Assembly (NCBI GenBank): GCA_017309115.1 | Contig: JAFLEF010000041.1 | Span: 1 to 64,000, forward strand | DNA length: 64,000 nucleotides | Direction of reading: 5' to 3' | Source: Verrucomicrobiota bacterium | GTDB taxonomy: Bacteria > Verrucomicrobiota > Verrucomicrobiia > Limisphaerales > UBA9464 | Shown here: positions 23,935 to 33,223 of the stretch, piece after piece | How the letters are laid out: every line of letters begins with the position of its first letter | Position numbering within the stretch: position 1 is the first letter of the stretch | The notes under the pieces: generated by a model | Database searches by the model: none | Told to the model about the DNA's origin: nothing | Seen by the model: only the letters and a program-made list of their open reading frames with translations | Position numbers and translations under genes: made by a program

Positions 23935-25044
23935 TCAGCGCAGCTTCTCCGGATTCAACCCTTGGAGATCCTTGGGCAGGAATTTGCCGTCCTTCCGAAT
24001 GAGTTCGCCGTCGAACCAGACCTCGCCGCCGCCCCATTCCGGACGCTGGATCAGGACCATGTCCCAGTGCACCGCGGACCGGTTGCCGTTGTCGCAGTCC
24101 TCATAGGCCTGGCCCGGGGTGAAGTGCAGGGACCCCGCGATCTTCTCGTCGAACAGGATGTCGCACATCGGATTTTGAATGTGCGGATGAAAGCCCAGAC
24201 TGAATTCGCCGATGTAGCGGGCCCCGGCGTCCGTATCCAGAATCTCGTTGAGGCGTTGCTCGTTGGAGCCGGTGGCCTTCACGATTTTGCCGTTGGCGAA
24301 CTCGAGTCGGATGTTCTCAAACTTGGTTCCCGAGTAAATCGTGGGCGTGTTGAACTGGATGGTGCCGTTGACCGAAGTCTTGATCGGGCAGGAGAAGACT
24401 TCGCCGTCGGGAATGTTGCGCAATCCTTCGCAGGGACGCGCGCCAATGCCTTTGATGCTGAAGCGCAGGTCAGTGCCGGGGGATTTCAAGTGGACCTGAT
24501 CGGCCTTCTGCATGCGCTTGGTCAGGGGCACCATGGCCTTCGCCATTTTGCGGTAATCCATGGTGCACACATCGAAATAGAAATCTTCGAACGCCTCGGT
24601 GCTCATGTTGGCAGCCTGGGCCATGGAAGGCGTGGGCCAGCGCAGGACGCACCACTTGGTTTTGTTGACCCGGAAGTCGAGGACCGGCCGGAGCAGTTTG
24701 GCATACAGTTGCAGTCGGTCGGAGGGCACGTCGCTGGATTCGCTGGCGTTGTGGGCGCCTCGGATCGCGACGTAAGCGTGCATCTTCTTCATCCGTCCGA
24801 GCTCGATATCGCGCACCAATTTCGCGTGGGTCTCGTCGGTTTCCCGCTGCATCTCGCGGATCAGCTTGCTGTGGCGGGCTTCGACAATCGGAGTGGCTCC
24901 GGCCGCGCGGCAGGCGCGAATGAGGGCCACGCCCATTTCGTCGGGCACATCGACCAGATCGAGGAGGATGTTTTCGCCTTTCTTGAGGTCGCAGGAATAG
25001 TTGGCGAGCAGTTCGGCCAACTGGTTATAGCGGGAGTCTTTCAT
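23935..25044 (-). CDS. Aminopeptidase, M29 family
   Basis: Metallo-aminopeptidase of the thermophilic aminopeptidase T/AmpS family, 369 aa, cytoplasmic. The N-terminal domain (YNQLAELLANYSCDLKKGENILLD) is followed by a C-terminal metal domain. Here conserved acidic and His residues are seen: NIPDGEVFSCP, RYIGEFSLGFHPHIQ, and the HFTPGQAYEDC..RSAVHWDMVL block. Together these supply the Glu, His and Asp ligands for two metal ions. Residue spacing and length fit the family. The gene is monocistronic, convergent with ebfC across a strong terminator. The role is probably peptide turnover. Confidence 0.92.
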   Translation of the reverse strand: MKDSRYNQLAELLANYSCDLKKGENILLDLVDVPDEMGVALIRACRAAGATPIVEARHSKLIREMQRETDETHAKLVRDIELGRMKKMHAYVAIRGAHNASESSDVPSDRLQLYAKLLRPVLDFRVNKTKWCVLRWPTPSMAQAANMSTEAFEDFYFDVCTMDYRKMAKAMVPLTKRMQKADQVHLKSPGTDLRFSIKGIGARPCEGLRNIPDGEVFSCPIKTSVNGTIQFNTPTIYSGTKFENIRLEFANGKIVKATGSNEQRLNEILDTDAGARYIGEFSLGFHPHIQNPMCDILFDEKIAGSLHFTPGQAYEDCDNGNRSAVHWDMVLIQRPEWGGGEVWFDGELIRKDGKFLPKDLQGLNPEKLR

Positions 25045-25394
25045 GTCCGTAGCGGCGGGAAATCAACCACACCGCGCCGTCCGCACCCAGCGGAAAGGGG
25101 ACGCCGCAGGAAGGGGCTAACGCGGGAGAAGGCGGCAGAACCCGAGACTGTCCTGGGGAAGGGGCAGGGGAAGGGAATCTCCAGTCAGAGGACGCGGAGA
25201 TCGCGGAGGGGGAAATCTGCTCGGCGGCAAGCCCCGAGCCGCCTGGGAGCGCTGGCGTCTCGCCGGCGTGTTTTTCACCCTCACGCCAGTGAATTATCCG
25301 GGCTAGCTCGCTTCCCGCTTAGCTTCCTCCCTCTCTGGCATCCGAAATTGACCCGAGGCCGCAACGCGCGTTGACTCTCCACAACACCATTTCC
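25045..25394. repeat. Gene-free stretch containing a truncated R5 element (25245-25287)
   Basis: GGGAGCGCTGGCGTCTCGCC continuing through GGCGTGTTTTTCACCCTCACG is identical, apart from one base, to the left arm and centre start of the R5 element at 20747. The right arm is missing. The remainder of the 350-base gap is purine-rich repeat-like DNA with no gene. It separates two divergent genes, so both promoters should lie here. Confidence 0.65.
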
Positions 25395-28031
25395 ATGCGG
25401 ATCTCGTCTCATCTCTCCCGCTGGGCACTCGGGTTGGCCCTCTGGACCTTCCCGCTCGCTGCGGGGGAACCACCGGTGTCGCGGGCGTTTCTCGAGCGTC
25501 ACTGCGTGGAGTGCCATGACGCCGAGACTCAGAAAGGAGGGCTCGATCTAACGTCCCTGAACTTTGAGCCGAAAAACGCCACGAACTTCTCCCGATGGGT
25601 GACGGTTTTCGACCGCGTTTCGCTGGGGGAAATGCCTCCGGCGAAGAAGCCACGGCCCGAAACGCGGGAACAGGCCGGGTTCCTGATGGATCTGAACGCT
25701 GGCCTCGATTCCGCGGACCGCGAGCGAATTGAGCGGGAAGGCCGGGCCACGCAGCGTCGGCTCAATCGGTACGAGTACGAGAATTCCCTGCGGCAGATCC
25801 TGCAGATTCCCTGGCTTCAGGTGCGCGACGCCTTGCCGGAGGACGGCGAGGCCTATCGTTTCAACAAAGTGGGAGGCGCCCTCGACATGTCGCACGTGCA
25901 GTTGGCTCGGTATCTTGGGGCGGCGGACACGGCGCTGCGGCAAGCGATGGCCCCCCAGGCCCAGCGGCCGCCGGTCACGATCCGACGCTACTACACCCGG
26001 GATCAGCGGAGTTGGACCGGCCCGATGAAGTTCTCCGAGTTCAACACCGCCCCGGAACGCGCCACCTTTCCCGTGCTGGGCTTCGAAGGTCAGCCGGAAG
26101 TCCGGGCGGACCGCGCGCCGATCACGGTCGGCACCAACGATCCCGTTGGTCGCGAATTGGAGGGCATGGGCGTCGTCGCCAGTGCTTACGAGCCGATCGA
26201 ACCCAAGTGGAATGAATTCCGGGCGCCGGTGGCCGGACGCTACAAACTTCGCTTCAACGCCTACACGGTTTGGGTCGGACCCGGTCAGAGTAATCGCTGG
26301 TACATTCCGAACCTGGACGTGATCTCCCGCGGTCGCCGCGACGAACCGGTCAGCATCACGGCGGAAACTCCCCCGCGACTGTTGCGGCACCTCGGCGATT
26401 TTGACGTTACGCCGGAGCCGACGGTGCACGAACTGGACGTTCACCTGCTCGCGGGCGAGATGATTCGGCCGGATGCCGGACGTCTCTTCCGGTCCCGACC
26501 GGGTCCAGGCCGCTGGCAGAATCCGCTGGCTGAACCCGACGGGCAGCCCGGGGTGGTGTTCCGCTGGTTGGAAGTGGAAGGGCCATTCTTCGACGATTGG
26601 CCGCCCGCGGGACATCGGCTCCTCTTCGGTACCCTGCCGTTGCAAGATCGGCCACGTCCGGCCGGTACCCCCACGGGGACGGAGACAGAAAACGCCCGTC
26701 GCCGGCGCTTTGTGCCTCCGCCGGGAGTGGTCGTGATTTCGAGTCAACCGGACGCAGACGCCGAACGCTTGATCCGGGGATTCCTCCGCACCGTCTACCG
26801 TCGACCGTTTGACGAAGACGCGGAGGTAAAACGATTCCTGGGGGTTTATGCGGCCGCGCTTAAGCGGGGCAACGACTTCACTGACGCGTTGCTGGCGGCG
26901 TACACCGGGGTGTTGTGTTCGCCCGAATTTCTCGTGCTGCGGGAAAAGCCCGGTCGACTGGATGATGCCGCCTTGGCGACGCGGTTGTCGTACTTCCTGT
27001 GGAACTCGGCGCCGGATCTCGAGCTTCGGGCGCTGGAGGAGCGAGGCGAACTGCATCGGCCGGAAGTGCTCCGGGCTCAGTCCCAGCGGATGCTAGACGA
27101 TCCCCGGTCCCGGCAAATGGTGGAGGCCTTCCTCGATTACTGGCTGGATTTGCGCAAACTGGCGGCCACCGCTCCGGACGCTGAGTTGTACTCCGACTAC
27201 TACCTGGACGACCTGCTGGAGGAATCGATGCGCGAAGAGCCCATCGCGTTCTTTCAGGAGTTGGTGCGAGCCGACCTGCCCGCGCGAACCTTGGCGCAGT
27301 CGGACTTTGCCTTTCTGAATGAGCGGTTGGCGGCGCACTACGGATTGCCGCCCGTCTCCGGGATCGCCCTGCGGCGGACAGTTCTGCCCGCAGACACTGT
27401 GCGCGGGGGGATAATGACTCAGGCGGCGGTGCTGAAGGTCACGGCGAATGGCACCACCACTTCGCCGGTGGTGCGTGGCGCTTGGGTCATGGAGCGAATA
27501 CTCGGACGCAAACCACCGCTGCCGCCACCGAGCGTACCGGCGCTGGAACCCGACATTCGCGGCGCCACCACCATCCGGCAGCAGTTGGAGAAACATCGAA
27601 CCCAGGAAAGCTGTCGGGCGTGCCATGCCCGAATTGATCCGCCCGGCTTTGCCCTCGAGAACTTCGACGTTATGGGCGGCTGGCGGGACCGCTATCGTTC
27701 CGAAGCAGACGGCGAACTGGTGGTGGGAATTGCCAAGAGCGGTCAGAAGTTCACCCACCGTTGGGCGCAGCCGGTGGACGCCCAGGGAGAGCTCCCGGGT
27801 GCCGGAACGTTCCGTGATATCCGCGACTTCAAGCAGCTGTTGTTGGCCGACGAACGGCAGATTGCCCGAAACTTGGCGTCCCAATTGACCGTGTTTGCTA
27901 CCGGAGCCCCGGTGGGATTTGCCGATCGGCAGGATCTGGAGGCCATCCTCGACCGAAGCCGGATCAGCCAGTACGGAGTTCGCACCCTCATTTTGGAACT
28001 CATCCAGAGCCGCTTGTTTCTCGAGAAATAA
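25395..28031 (+). CDS. PVC-type cytochrome-containing protein (PSCyt1, DUF1587/1595/1592/1588/1585)
   Basis: Large exported protein of 878 aa typical of planctomycetes and verrucomicrobia. The ATG at 25395 precedes a signal peptide (MRISSHLSRWALGLALWTF). A c-type haem motif CVECH sits near residue 34 and a second Cys/His site, CRACHARIDPPGFALENFD, near 745. Blocks follow the known order: DUF1587 (RRLNRYEYENSLRQIL), DUF1595 (FLRTVYRRPFDEDAE), DUF1592 (LATRLSYFLWNSAPD), DUF1588 (YGLPPVSGIALRRTVLP, GRKPPLPPPSVP) and DUF1585 (IARNLASQLTVFATG). A 290-residue segment between DUF1587 and DUF1595 looks like a carbohydrate-binding or beta-sandwich insert. It is paired with the DUF1552 gene 54 bases downstream. 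Function is unknown; an electron-transfer role in polysaccharide breakdown is only inferred. Confidence 0.94.
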   Translation: MRISSHLSRWALGLALWTFPLAAGEPPVSRAFLERHCVECHDAETQKGGLDLTSLNFEPKNATNFSRWVTVFDRVSLGEMPPAKKPRPETREQAGFLMDLNAGLDSADRERIEREGRATQRRLNRYEYENSLRQILQIPWLQVRDALPEDGEAYRFNKVGGALDMSHVQLARYLGAADTALRQAMAPQAQRPPVTIRRYYTRDQRSWTGPMKFSEFNTAPERATFPVLGFEGQPEVRADRAPITVGTNDPVGRELEGMGVVASAYEPIEPKWNEFRAPVAGRYKLRFNAYTVWVGPGQSNRWYIPNLDVISRGRRDEPVSITAETPPRLLRHLGDFDVTPEPTVHELDVHLLAGEMIRPDAGRLFRSRPGPGRWQNPLAEPDGQPGVVFRWLEVEGPFFDDWPPAGHRLLFGTLPLQDRPRPAGTPTGTETENARRRRFVPPPGVVVISSQPDADAERLIRGFLRTVYRRPFDEDAEVKRFLGVYAAALKRGNDFTDALLAAYTGVLCSPEFLVLREKPGRLDDAALATRLSYFLWNSAPDLELRALEERGELHRPEVLRAQSQRMLDDPRSRQMVEAFLDYWLDLRKLAATAPDAELYSDYYLDDLLEESMREEPIAFFQELVRADLPARTLAQSDFAFLNERLAAHYGLPPVSGIALRRTVLPADTVRGGIMTQAAVLKVTANGTTTSPVVRGAWVMERILGRKPPLPPPSVPALEPDIRGATTIRQQLEKHRTQESCRACHARIDPPGFALENFDVMGGWRDRYRSEADGELVVGIAKSGQKFTHRWAQPVDAQGELPGAGTFRDIRDFKQLLLADERQIARNLASQLTVFATGAPVGFADRQDLEAILDRSRISQYGVRTLILELIQSRLFLEK

Positions 28032-28085
28032 TCAGTCGTCAGCCGTGCTCTCGATCGCTATTCAAGTACCGGAACATTCCCCGTC

Positions 28086-29414
28086 ATGAAGGCCCCGCAT
28101 ATTTCCACCCGGCCGTCGTTGTCCCGGCGGCAGTTTCTGCGCGGCACCGGAGTGCTGCTGTCGCTCCCGTGGCTCGATGCCATGACCCCGGCCTTTGCCG
28201 ATGTGGTGGCCCCACCCGCCAACCTGAATCCAGGCGGGAAACCACGCCGCTTCCTGGGCATTTGCAACAACTTGGGTCTTCTCCCGGAGCACTTCTTTCC
28301 GACGGGTACCGGTCGCGATTACCTGGCGTCGCCGTATCTGGAGTTGCTGCGGGAGCATCGGAATGACTTCACCGTGTTCAGCGGCGTGTGGCATCCGGAG
28401 GTCGATGGCGGGCATCCGGCTGACAACTGCTTTCTCACCGCGGCGCCGCATCCGGGCAGCGCGGGATTCCGCAACACCATCTCCCTTGACCAATACCTGG
28501 CCGAACGGATCGGGCATCTGACCCGGTTTCCCTCACTGACCTTGGGCGTGAATGTCCAGCAGGGTATCCGCTCGCTGTCCTGGACCGGTTCTGGCGCTTT
28601 GATTCCCTGTGAAGAGAAGTCCTCCGTGGTGTTTTCCCGGCTTTTTCTGAAGGGGACTCCGGCCGAGACGGAGGCCCAGGTCCGCCGGCTTGAGACAGGT
28701 CAAAGCATTCTGGATGCGGTGTCGGGACAACTAAAGTCTCTCGAAGGTTCCGTCGGCCCGCGGGATCGGGACCGGCTCGATCAGTATGTCACCAGTGTTC
28801 GGGAACTGGAGCAACGGATGCAGATGTCGCGCGAATGGGAGGATCGCCCCAAGCCCACGGTCACTGCCTCCGCGCCGTTGGATCCCGAAAGCCCCAAGGC
28901 GTACATGGATAAGGTCAAACTGATGTACGATCTGGCGCGTTTGGCGTTCGAGACTGATTCCACCCGCTCCATTTCGCTGCTGCTCGATGGGGTGAACTCC
29001 CCGGCGATAGAGTTTGGTGAGGTCAAGACCTCGGACGGATACCACAACCTTTCCCACCACGGAAAATCGAAGGAGAAACTGGCCCAGCTCCGAACGATTG
29101 ATGAGTGGCACATGAAGTTGCTGGCAGACTTGTTCAGTCAGTTGAAGGCCATTCGAGAAGACGGCGAGCCGTTGCTGGACCGAACCTCAATTCTGTATGG
29201 GTCCAATTTGGGGAATGCCAACACGCATGTGACCACCAACCTCCCGGTCGTCTTTGCGGGCGGAGGATTCCGTCATGGCCAGCATCTGGCGTTCGACACG
29301 CAGCACAATTACCCGCTGCCGAATCTGTTCGTTTCCACCTTGCAGCGAATGGGCCTGGAGACGAATCGGTTTGCGACTTCGACGGGAACGATGCGCGGCT
29401 TGGAGTGGGTTTAG
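28086..29414 (+). CDS. DUF1552 family protein with Tat signal
   Basis: Exported protein of 442 aa, unknown function. The N-terminus carries [18 protein letters not shown], a twin-arginine signal matching S/T-R-R-x-F-L-K. The mature part has family landmarks [51 protein letters not shown] and [17 protein letters not shown]. The fold is related to the DUF1501/alkaline-phosphatase-like group. It follows the DUF1592-type gene at 54 bases, the standard pair in this phylum, so the two products probably work together at the cell surface. The stop TAG is followed at once by TTGAG, so the stop overlaps an AGTTGAG unit. Confidence 0.94.
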   Translation: MKAPHISTRPSLSRRQFLRGTGVLLSLPWLDAMTPAFADVVAPPANLNPGGKPRRFLGICNNLGLLPEHFFPTGTGRDYLASPYLELLREHRNDFTVFSGVWHPEVDGGHPADNCFLTAAPHPGSAGFRNTISLDQYLAERIGHLTRFPSLTLGVNVQQGIRSLSWTGSGALIPCEEKSSVVFSRLFLKGTPAETEAQVRRLETGQSILDAVSGQLKSLEGSVGPRDRDRLDQYVTSVRELEQRMQMSREWEDRPKPTVTASAPLDPESPKAYMDKVKLMYDLARLAFETDSTRSISLLLDGVNSPAIEFGEVKTSDGYHNLSHHGKSKEKLAQLRTIDEWHMKLLADLFSQLKAIREDGEPLLDRTSILYGSNLGNANTHVTTNLPVVFAGGGFRHGQHLAFDTQHNYPLPNLFVSTLQRMGLETNRFATSTGTMRGLEWV

Positions 29415-29450
29415 TTGAGACGGGCGGGTAAGGGGTAAGGGGTAAGGGCG
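29410..29450 (+). repeat. Heptamer run after the DUF1552 gene: one AGTTGAG plus GGTAAGG x3
   Basis: An AGTTGAG unit overlaps the TAG stop codon, followed by GGTAAGGGGTAAGGGGTAAGG. This is the only place where both heptamer types follow the same gene. The TAA-bearing strand is the sense strand of the gene. The rest of the gap to 29705 holds no recognised feature. Confidence 0.8.
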
Positions 29451-29705
29451 GAGAAGTTGATTCGGTTGGGCTCAGGGTGTTCGGGGGGCGTTTGGGAATT
29501 TATACCCCGCGTGGGAAATCGGCAGAAGGTCTGCCGAACTCCATAGTTTCCGGTCTTTTTCCTGTTTTCCTGTGTTCCAGATTAGTCTCGCTCCGGTTTG
29601 TGCCGAATTTGTTTGCGCGTGGGTTAAAAAATAACAACTGTAAACAACATGAACCCGATTCAAATGGTGGTGCCATTGTTTGCAGGATTAATTCAGTTTG
29701 GGGAG

Positions 29706-30899
29706 ATGGTGAATCTACGACGTCGCCGGTTTCCCGTCGGTCTCGTGGGAGTGCTGGCGGGCTTGGTGGCGGGCTTGGGGTCGGTTCTCGGAGCGACTTA
29801 CACCATCACCAACCTCGGAACGTTGGGCGGCAACGGGAGCATCGCGTTTGGGATCAATGCCGAGGGGACGGTCGTGGGAGGATCGTTGCCGGCGGGTGGT
29901 TTGCCGGATGAGGCGTTTCGCTATCAGGATGGAGTGATGACCGGACTAGGGACGCTCCCCGGCGCCACCACCAGTTGGGCGTTGGGAATTAATAAGGAAG
30001 GTGTCATCGTGGGTCACTCCTACTTTCCGGAGTTCCAAGCCTTCATATTCCAAGCCTTTCGTTACAGCGGGAATTCGATGGTCAATTTGGGGACGTTGGG
30101 AGGGAGGGGCAGTTCGGCTTTCGGTCTCAATGATGCGGGTTGGATCGTGGGTTCCTCGGAACTGGAATCAGGTGAGACCCGGGCATTTCTCTATCGGGAT
30201 GGTGTAATGACCAATCTCGGGACCTTGGGAGGCGACTTCAGCAGTGCCTACAGCATCAGCGCCAGTGGAGTGGTGGTTGGCGAATCCCGCAATGCGGAGG
30301 GGTTACAGCGGGCGTTCCGTTTCGATGGAACCCTCCTGGATCTGGGCACATTGGGTGGGCCTCGCAGCGCCGCCTACGGAATCAACGCCTCCAACGTCAT
30401 CGTCGGCGGAGCGAGCTTGGCGAGCGGATCATTCCACGCCTTTCGTTACGATGGGGCTCTCCACGATCTTGGAACCTTGGGCGGCTCCGTAAGCGCTGCG
30501 AACGCCATCAACTCGGCCGGGGTGATTGTGGGGAATTCTACCCTTCCGGGTGGGATGATCCGACACGCCTTCATTTACGACGGAGTTCTGCGCGATCTGA
30601 ACGACCTGATTCCGCCGGGAAGCGGGTGGATCCTGAACACAGCCACTGGCATCAATGAGCGGGGGCAGATTGTCGGGCAGGGTGAGATCAATGGCCAACT
30701 CCGCGGATTCCTGCTTACGCCCAACCTCGTCGTTCGGTACACCGTCAGACCCGACGGATCGCTTGAAATCACTTCGGATGGCTTCCTGTATGAGTCCGCC
30801 ACCCTCTCGGGTATTTACATTGGCTTGGGAGTGAAGTCGGTGATCGTTGCCCCAGGTGCCATTGCGGGTAGTCGGTTTTATCAGGCTCGGGAGTCTTAA
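29706..30899 (+). CDS. Exported HAF-repeat protein
   Basis: Extracellular repeat protein of the HAF family, 397 aa from the ATG at 29706. An earlier ATG at 29649 adds 19 residues before the signal. VNLRRRRFPVGLVGVLAG is a Sec signal with a strongly basic start. At least six repeats of about 50-55 residues follow the pattern LGTLGG...GIN..G.IVG, for example NLGTLGGNGSIAFGINAEG and NLGTLGGRGSSAFGLNDAG. A seventh, altered copy (LNDLIPPGSGWILNTATGIN) closes the array. Repeats of this kind form beta-propeller-like or solenoid surfaces in secreted proteins; no enzymatic motif is visible. No operon partner is evident. Confidence 0.9.
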   Translation: MVNLRRRRFPVGLVGVLAGLVAGLGSVLGATYTITNLGTLGGNGSIAFGINAEGTVVGGSLPAGGLPDEAFRYQDGVMTGLGTLPGATTSWALGINKEGVIVGHSYFPEFQAFIFQAFRYSGNSMVNLGTLGGRGSSAFGLNDAGWIVGSSELESGETRAFLYRDGVMTNLGTLGGDFSSAYSISASGVVVGESRNAEGLQRAFRFDGTLLDLGTLGGPRSAAYGINASNVIVGGASLASGSFHAFRYDGALHDLGTLGGSVSAANAINSAGVIVGNSTLPGGMIRHAFIYDGVLRDLNDLIPPGSGWILNTATGINERGQIVGQGEINGQLRGFLLTPNLVVRYTVRPDGSLEITSDGFLYESATLSGIYIGLGVKSVIVAPGAIAGSRFYQARES

Positions 30900-30990
30900 G
30901 CCGAATCTGGCCTGTGGGCGAAGGCCGCCCTGGTTTCGCGGCCCAAACTTTCGCGTGCTCGTTCGAGAACTTTGTTCCAAGTTTCGGCAC

Positions 30991-31473
30991 ATGAACTTCG
31001 GAGCGATGTACCGCTGGGGAAGTCCGATCTGGCTCTTGAGTTTCCTCGGCTTGGTTTTTTTGGCGGTCGGCGTGGGGTGCAAACGCACGCCGACCCACAC
31101 GAATGACGAGGCAGAGATCCGCGCAGTCCTGCAGGAACAGGTGGCGGCGTGGAATCGGGCCGACCTGACGGCCTTCATGGAAGGCTATGCGAAGCTGGAC
31201 ACGACCCGGTTCGGCTCGGGCGGTAATTTCGTGACGGGCTGGAAACCGGTGTACGACCGGTATCGGAAGAAGTACACCAACGCGGCGGCCATGGGGCACT
31301 TGGTTTTCTTTGACGTGAAGGTGGACCAGATCAATGCCGATACCGCGATGGTGTACGGGTTCTGGCGGTTGGATAAGATTGCCGGCAACCCGGGAGGAGT
31401 CTTCTCCCTGCTGTTTCGGTTGCGACCGGAAGGGTGGCGCATCGTGCATGATCACACCTCGGCCGCGCCTTGA
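30991..31473 (+). CDS. Lipoprotein with SnoaL/NTF2-like domain
   Basis: Predicted lipoprotein of 160 aa. The ATG at 30991 is followed by a hydrophobic stretch ending LAVGVGC, a lipobox. A second ATG at 31006 is also possible. The mature domain opens DEAEIRAVLQEQVAAWNRADLTAFMEGY and ends FRLRPEGWRIVHDHTS, the first helix and last strand of DUF4440/SnoaL-like folds. This small cone-shaped fold binds ligands or acts as an enzyme in different settings. The role here is unknown. It lies 36 bases before a small membrane protein gene, perhaps in the same transcript. Confidence 0.85.
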   Translation: MNFGAMYRWGSPIWLLSFLGLVFLAVGVGCKRTPTHTNDEAEIRAVLQEQVAAWNRADLTAFMEGYAKLDTTRFGSGGNFVTGWKPVYDRYRKKYTNAAAMGHLVFFDVKVDQINADTAMVYGFWRLDKIAGNPGGVFSLLFRLRPEGWRIVHDHTSAAP

Positions 31474-31509
31474 GCGTCAGCCAGACGAGAACGACTCATT
31501 CCTATTCCC

Positions 31510-31944
31510 ATGAATCCGCACTCCCTCTCCGATCCGTTGCCCGAATCCGCAGCGACTCGGCCGGAAGCAGTTAACTCGTCCGTCGAGGGAATGAAGTGGG
31601 CGCGGCGACTGACCTGGATTCTGGCGGCGTATCCGCTGGGATGGTTGGGGTTGTTTTATTCCTTCGTTTTGCGCGCGCGCGCGACGTTGGGGTTTTGGCC
31701 GACACCCTATCGGCCAGACCCCAAAGATTTGGGATTCACGCTGCATCATCTGGCGATCGATCTAACCATGGTGGCCTTGCCGGTGGCGGTTCTGAGTGTT
31801 CTCGCACTGGTGCTGCTGATGCCCCGGGCTTCCGACGGACGGAGGAATTGGGGGGCGTTGGTCTCGGTCATCGCCTTGGTGGGATTGGTGGTCGCGCTGG
31901 GCCGGATCGATCCGGGAAACTACTTCGAGTGGTTTGCGGATTAA
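31510..31944 (+). CDS. Small membrane protein, 144 aa
   Basis: Not recognised. Three hydrophobic segments are visible, at about residues 33-53 (LTWILAAYPLGWLGLFYSFVL), 82-106 (IDLTMVALPVAVLSVLALVLL) and 116-134 (ALVSVIALVGLVVALG), with a short hydrophilic N-terminus. It follows the lipoprotein gene by 36 bases. Its stop codon overlaps that of the convergent Lgt-like gene: both use the shared TTAA at 31941-31944. Coding character is good, but no function can be proposed. Confidence 0.75.
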   Translation: MNPHSLSDPLPESAATRPEAVNSSVEGMKWARRLTWILAAYPLGWLGLFYSFVLRARATLGFWPTPYRPDPKDLGFTLHHLAIDLTMVALPVAVLSVLALVLLMPRASDGRRNWGALVSVIALVGLVVALGRIDPGNYFEWFAD

Positions 31945-32675
31945 TCCATCCGGGCTGGCTGCGAGGTGCGGTGGGACTCGCGTTCACGTTGGACGAATCG
32001 GAGGGAACCGAAGATCACTAGACTCAGCGCCAGGAGGGAATATCCGCTGAGGGGACCGACCAGGCGTGGGGTGTCGCGAAAGGCTTCGTGAAACAGCCGA
32101 AAGAGGCCGTAGGCGATGAGGTAGAGATGGAACAAGTTTCCAGGGAATTTCCGGGCCTTCCGCAGGGCGGCCAAGACCACCAGGGCGATGAGGTTGAAGG
32201 CGAACTCCAGCGGAACCGAGGGCCAGCGCGGGAGTCCGTGTTCATCGCGTACCGTCCACCACGTCGAAGTTTCACAAACGCGACCCAGACAACAACCGTT
32301 GAGCCAGCAACCCAATCGGCCCAGGGCGATTCCAGCGGGGACAATCAGAGCGAACCAGTCGCCGGTCGGTTGGCGATAGCCCAGGGCTCGCTTAAACAGT
32401 TCCACCGAAACATAGCCGCCGAGTAGGGCTCCCAGAATCGACTTGCCGGTGGCGAGACGTCGCAGGAAATCCGGTTGCCCGAAATCCCGCCATCCTTCGG
32501 CTAGGACGTACGCCAGCTTGGCGCCCACGAACGCCCCCAACAGCGCGCCCAGCCAAAGGGCGAACATTCGCGAGTCTCGTCGCGCGCGCCGAATCCAGAA
32601 GAGTCCGCTGAGGGCGAGTCCGCCGACCAGCAGCACCGTGTACCAGGAGGTCGAGGACGCTGGAGCGGGAATCAT
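31941..32675 (-). CDS. Lgt-like prolipoprotein diacylglyceryl transferase paralogue
   Basis: Multi-pass membrane protein of 244 aa with the Lgt layout: GKSILGALLGGYVSVEL, GDWFALIVPAGIALGRLGCWLNGCCLGR, PSVPLEFAFNL and LYLIAYGLFRLFHEAFRD. The signature differs from classic Lgt: the GRxGNFxNxE segment reads GRLGCWLNGCCLG, and the HGG containing the essential His of E. coli Lgt reads LLGG. It may therefore be one of the Lgt-like paralogues seen in several phyla rather than the housekeeping enzyme. The ATG at 32675 is chosen because the upstream 34 residues are not membrane-protein-like. Convergent with the preceding gene, sharing four bases. Confidence 0.82.
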   Translation of the reverse strand: MIPAPASSTSWYTVLLVGGLALSGLFWIRRARRDSRMFALWLGALLGAFVGAKLAYVLAEGWRDFGQPDFLRRLATGKSILGALLGGYVSVELFKRALGYRQPTGDWFALIVPAGIALGRLGCWLNGCCLGRVCETSTWWTVRDEHGLPRWPSVPLEFAFNLIALVVLAALRKARKFPGNLFHLYLIAYGLFRLFHEAFRDTPRLVGPLSGYSLLALSLVIFGSLRFVQRERESHRTSQPARMD

Positions 32676-32704
32676 GGGGCGATCAGTCCCAGTTTCCGAG
32701 TGCG

Positions 32705-33061
32705 TTAGTGAAAATTGAAGCGGGGATTGCTGACGGCGCAGCCAGCCGCGGCCACGCTTTCGGCAGCCACGAGGCAAACCACAATCAGGGCAACGGACAG
32801 CAAAGTCTTGGTCGCCGTGGTTCGGCCCAGTCGAACTCCCAACACGATTCCCGCTACCACGGCTCCTGCGGGAGCGAACAGCAGGGCGCCGATCGCGGCG
32901 GCGTCGGCGTTCCCGGTGAGTCCAAATAAGCCCGGAAGGAGGATCAGTCCGCCCGCCACATAGAAGGGCCAGGGAGACCGAGCGGGATGTTCCGGCTCAG
33001 GCGGCGGAGGCGAAGACGGCTCCGGAGCGGGCGATGGAAGTGGCGACGAAGACGGGTCCAT
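32705..33061 (-). CDS. Small membrane protein with Pro-rich N-terminus, 118 aa
   Basis: Not recognised. The first 30 residues are Pro/Ser/Glu-rich (SSPLPSPAPEPSSPPPPEPE). Three hydrophobic segments follow: FYVAGGLILLPGLFGLTG, AIGALLFAPAGAVVAGIVLG and TLLSVALIVVCLVAAES. It lies 29 bases upstream of the Lgt-like gene on the same strand, so the two may be cotranscribed. The pattern is common in verrucomicrobial and planctomycetal small membrane proteins and carries no functional hint. Confidence 0.7.
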   Translation of the reverse strand: MDPSSSPLPSPAPEPSSPPPPEPEHPARSPWPFYVAGGLILLPGLFGLTGNADAAAIGALLFAPAGAVVAGIVLGVRLGRTTATKTLLSVALIVVCLVAAESVAAAGCAVSNPRFNFH

Positions 33062-33223
33062 GGCGGGAGTTCACGAACAGTTCACCGGGAATCGGCCGGG
33101 CGGGCAATCGCCAATGCGGCGATGATGCGTCGGGTAGCGGCACTTCTCCGAGTGTCGGTTCAGTAGCGTCGGTGACCGTCGGGATCTCGACGTGTCCGGC
33201 GGGTTTTGCGAGGATGCGGAAAC

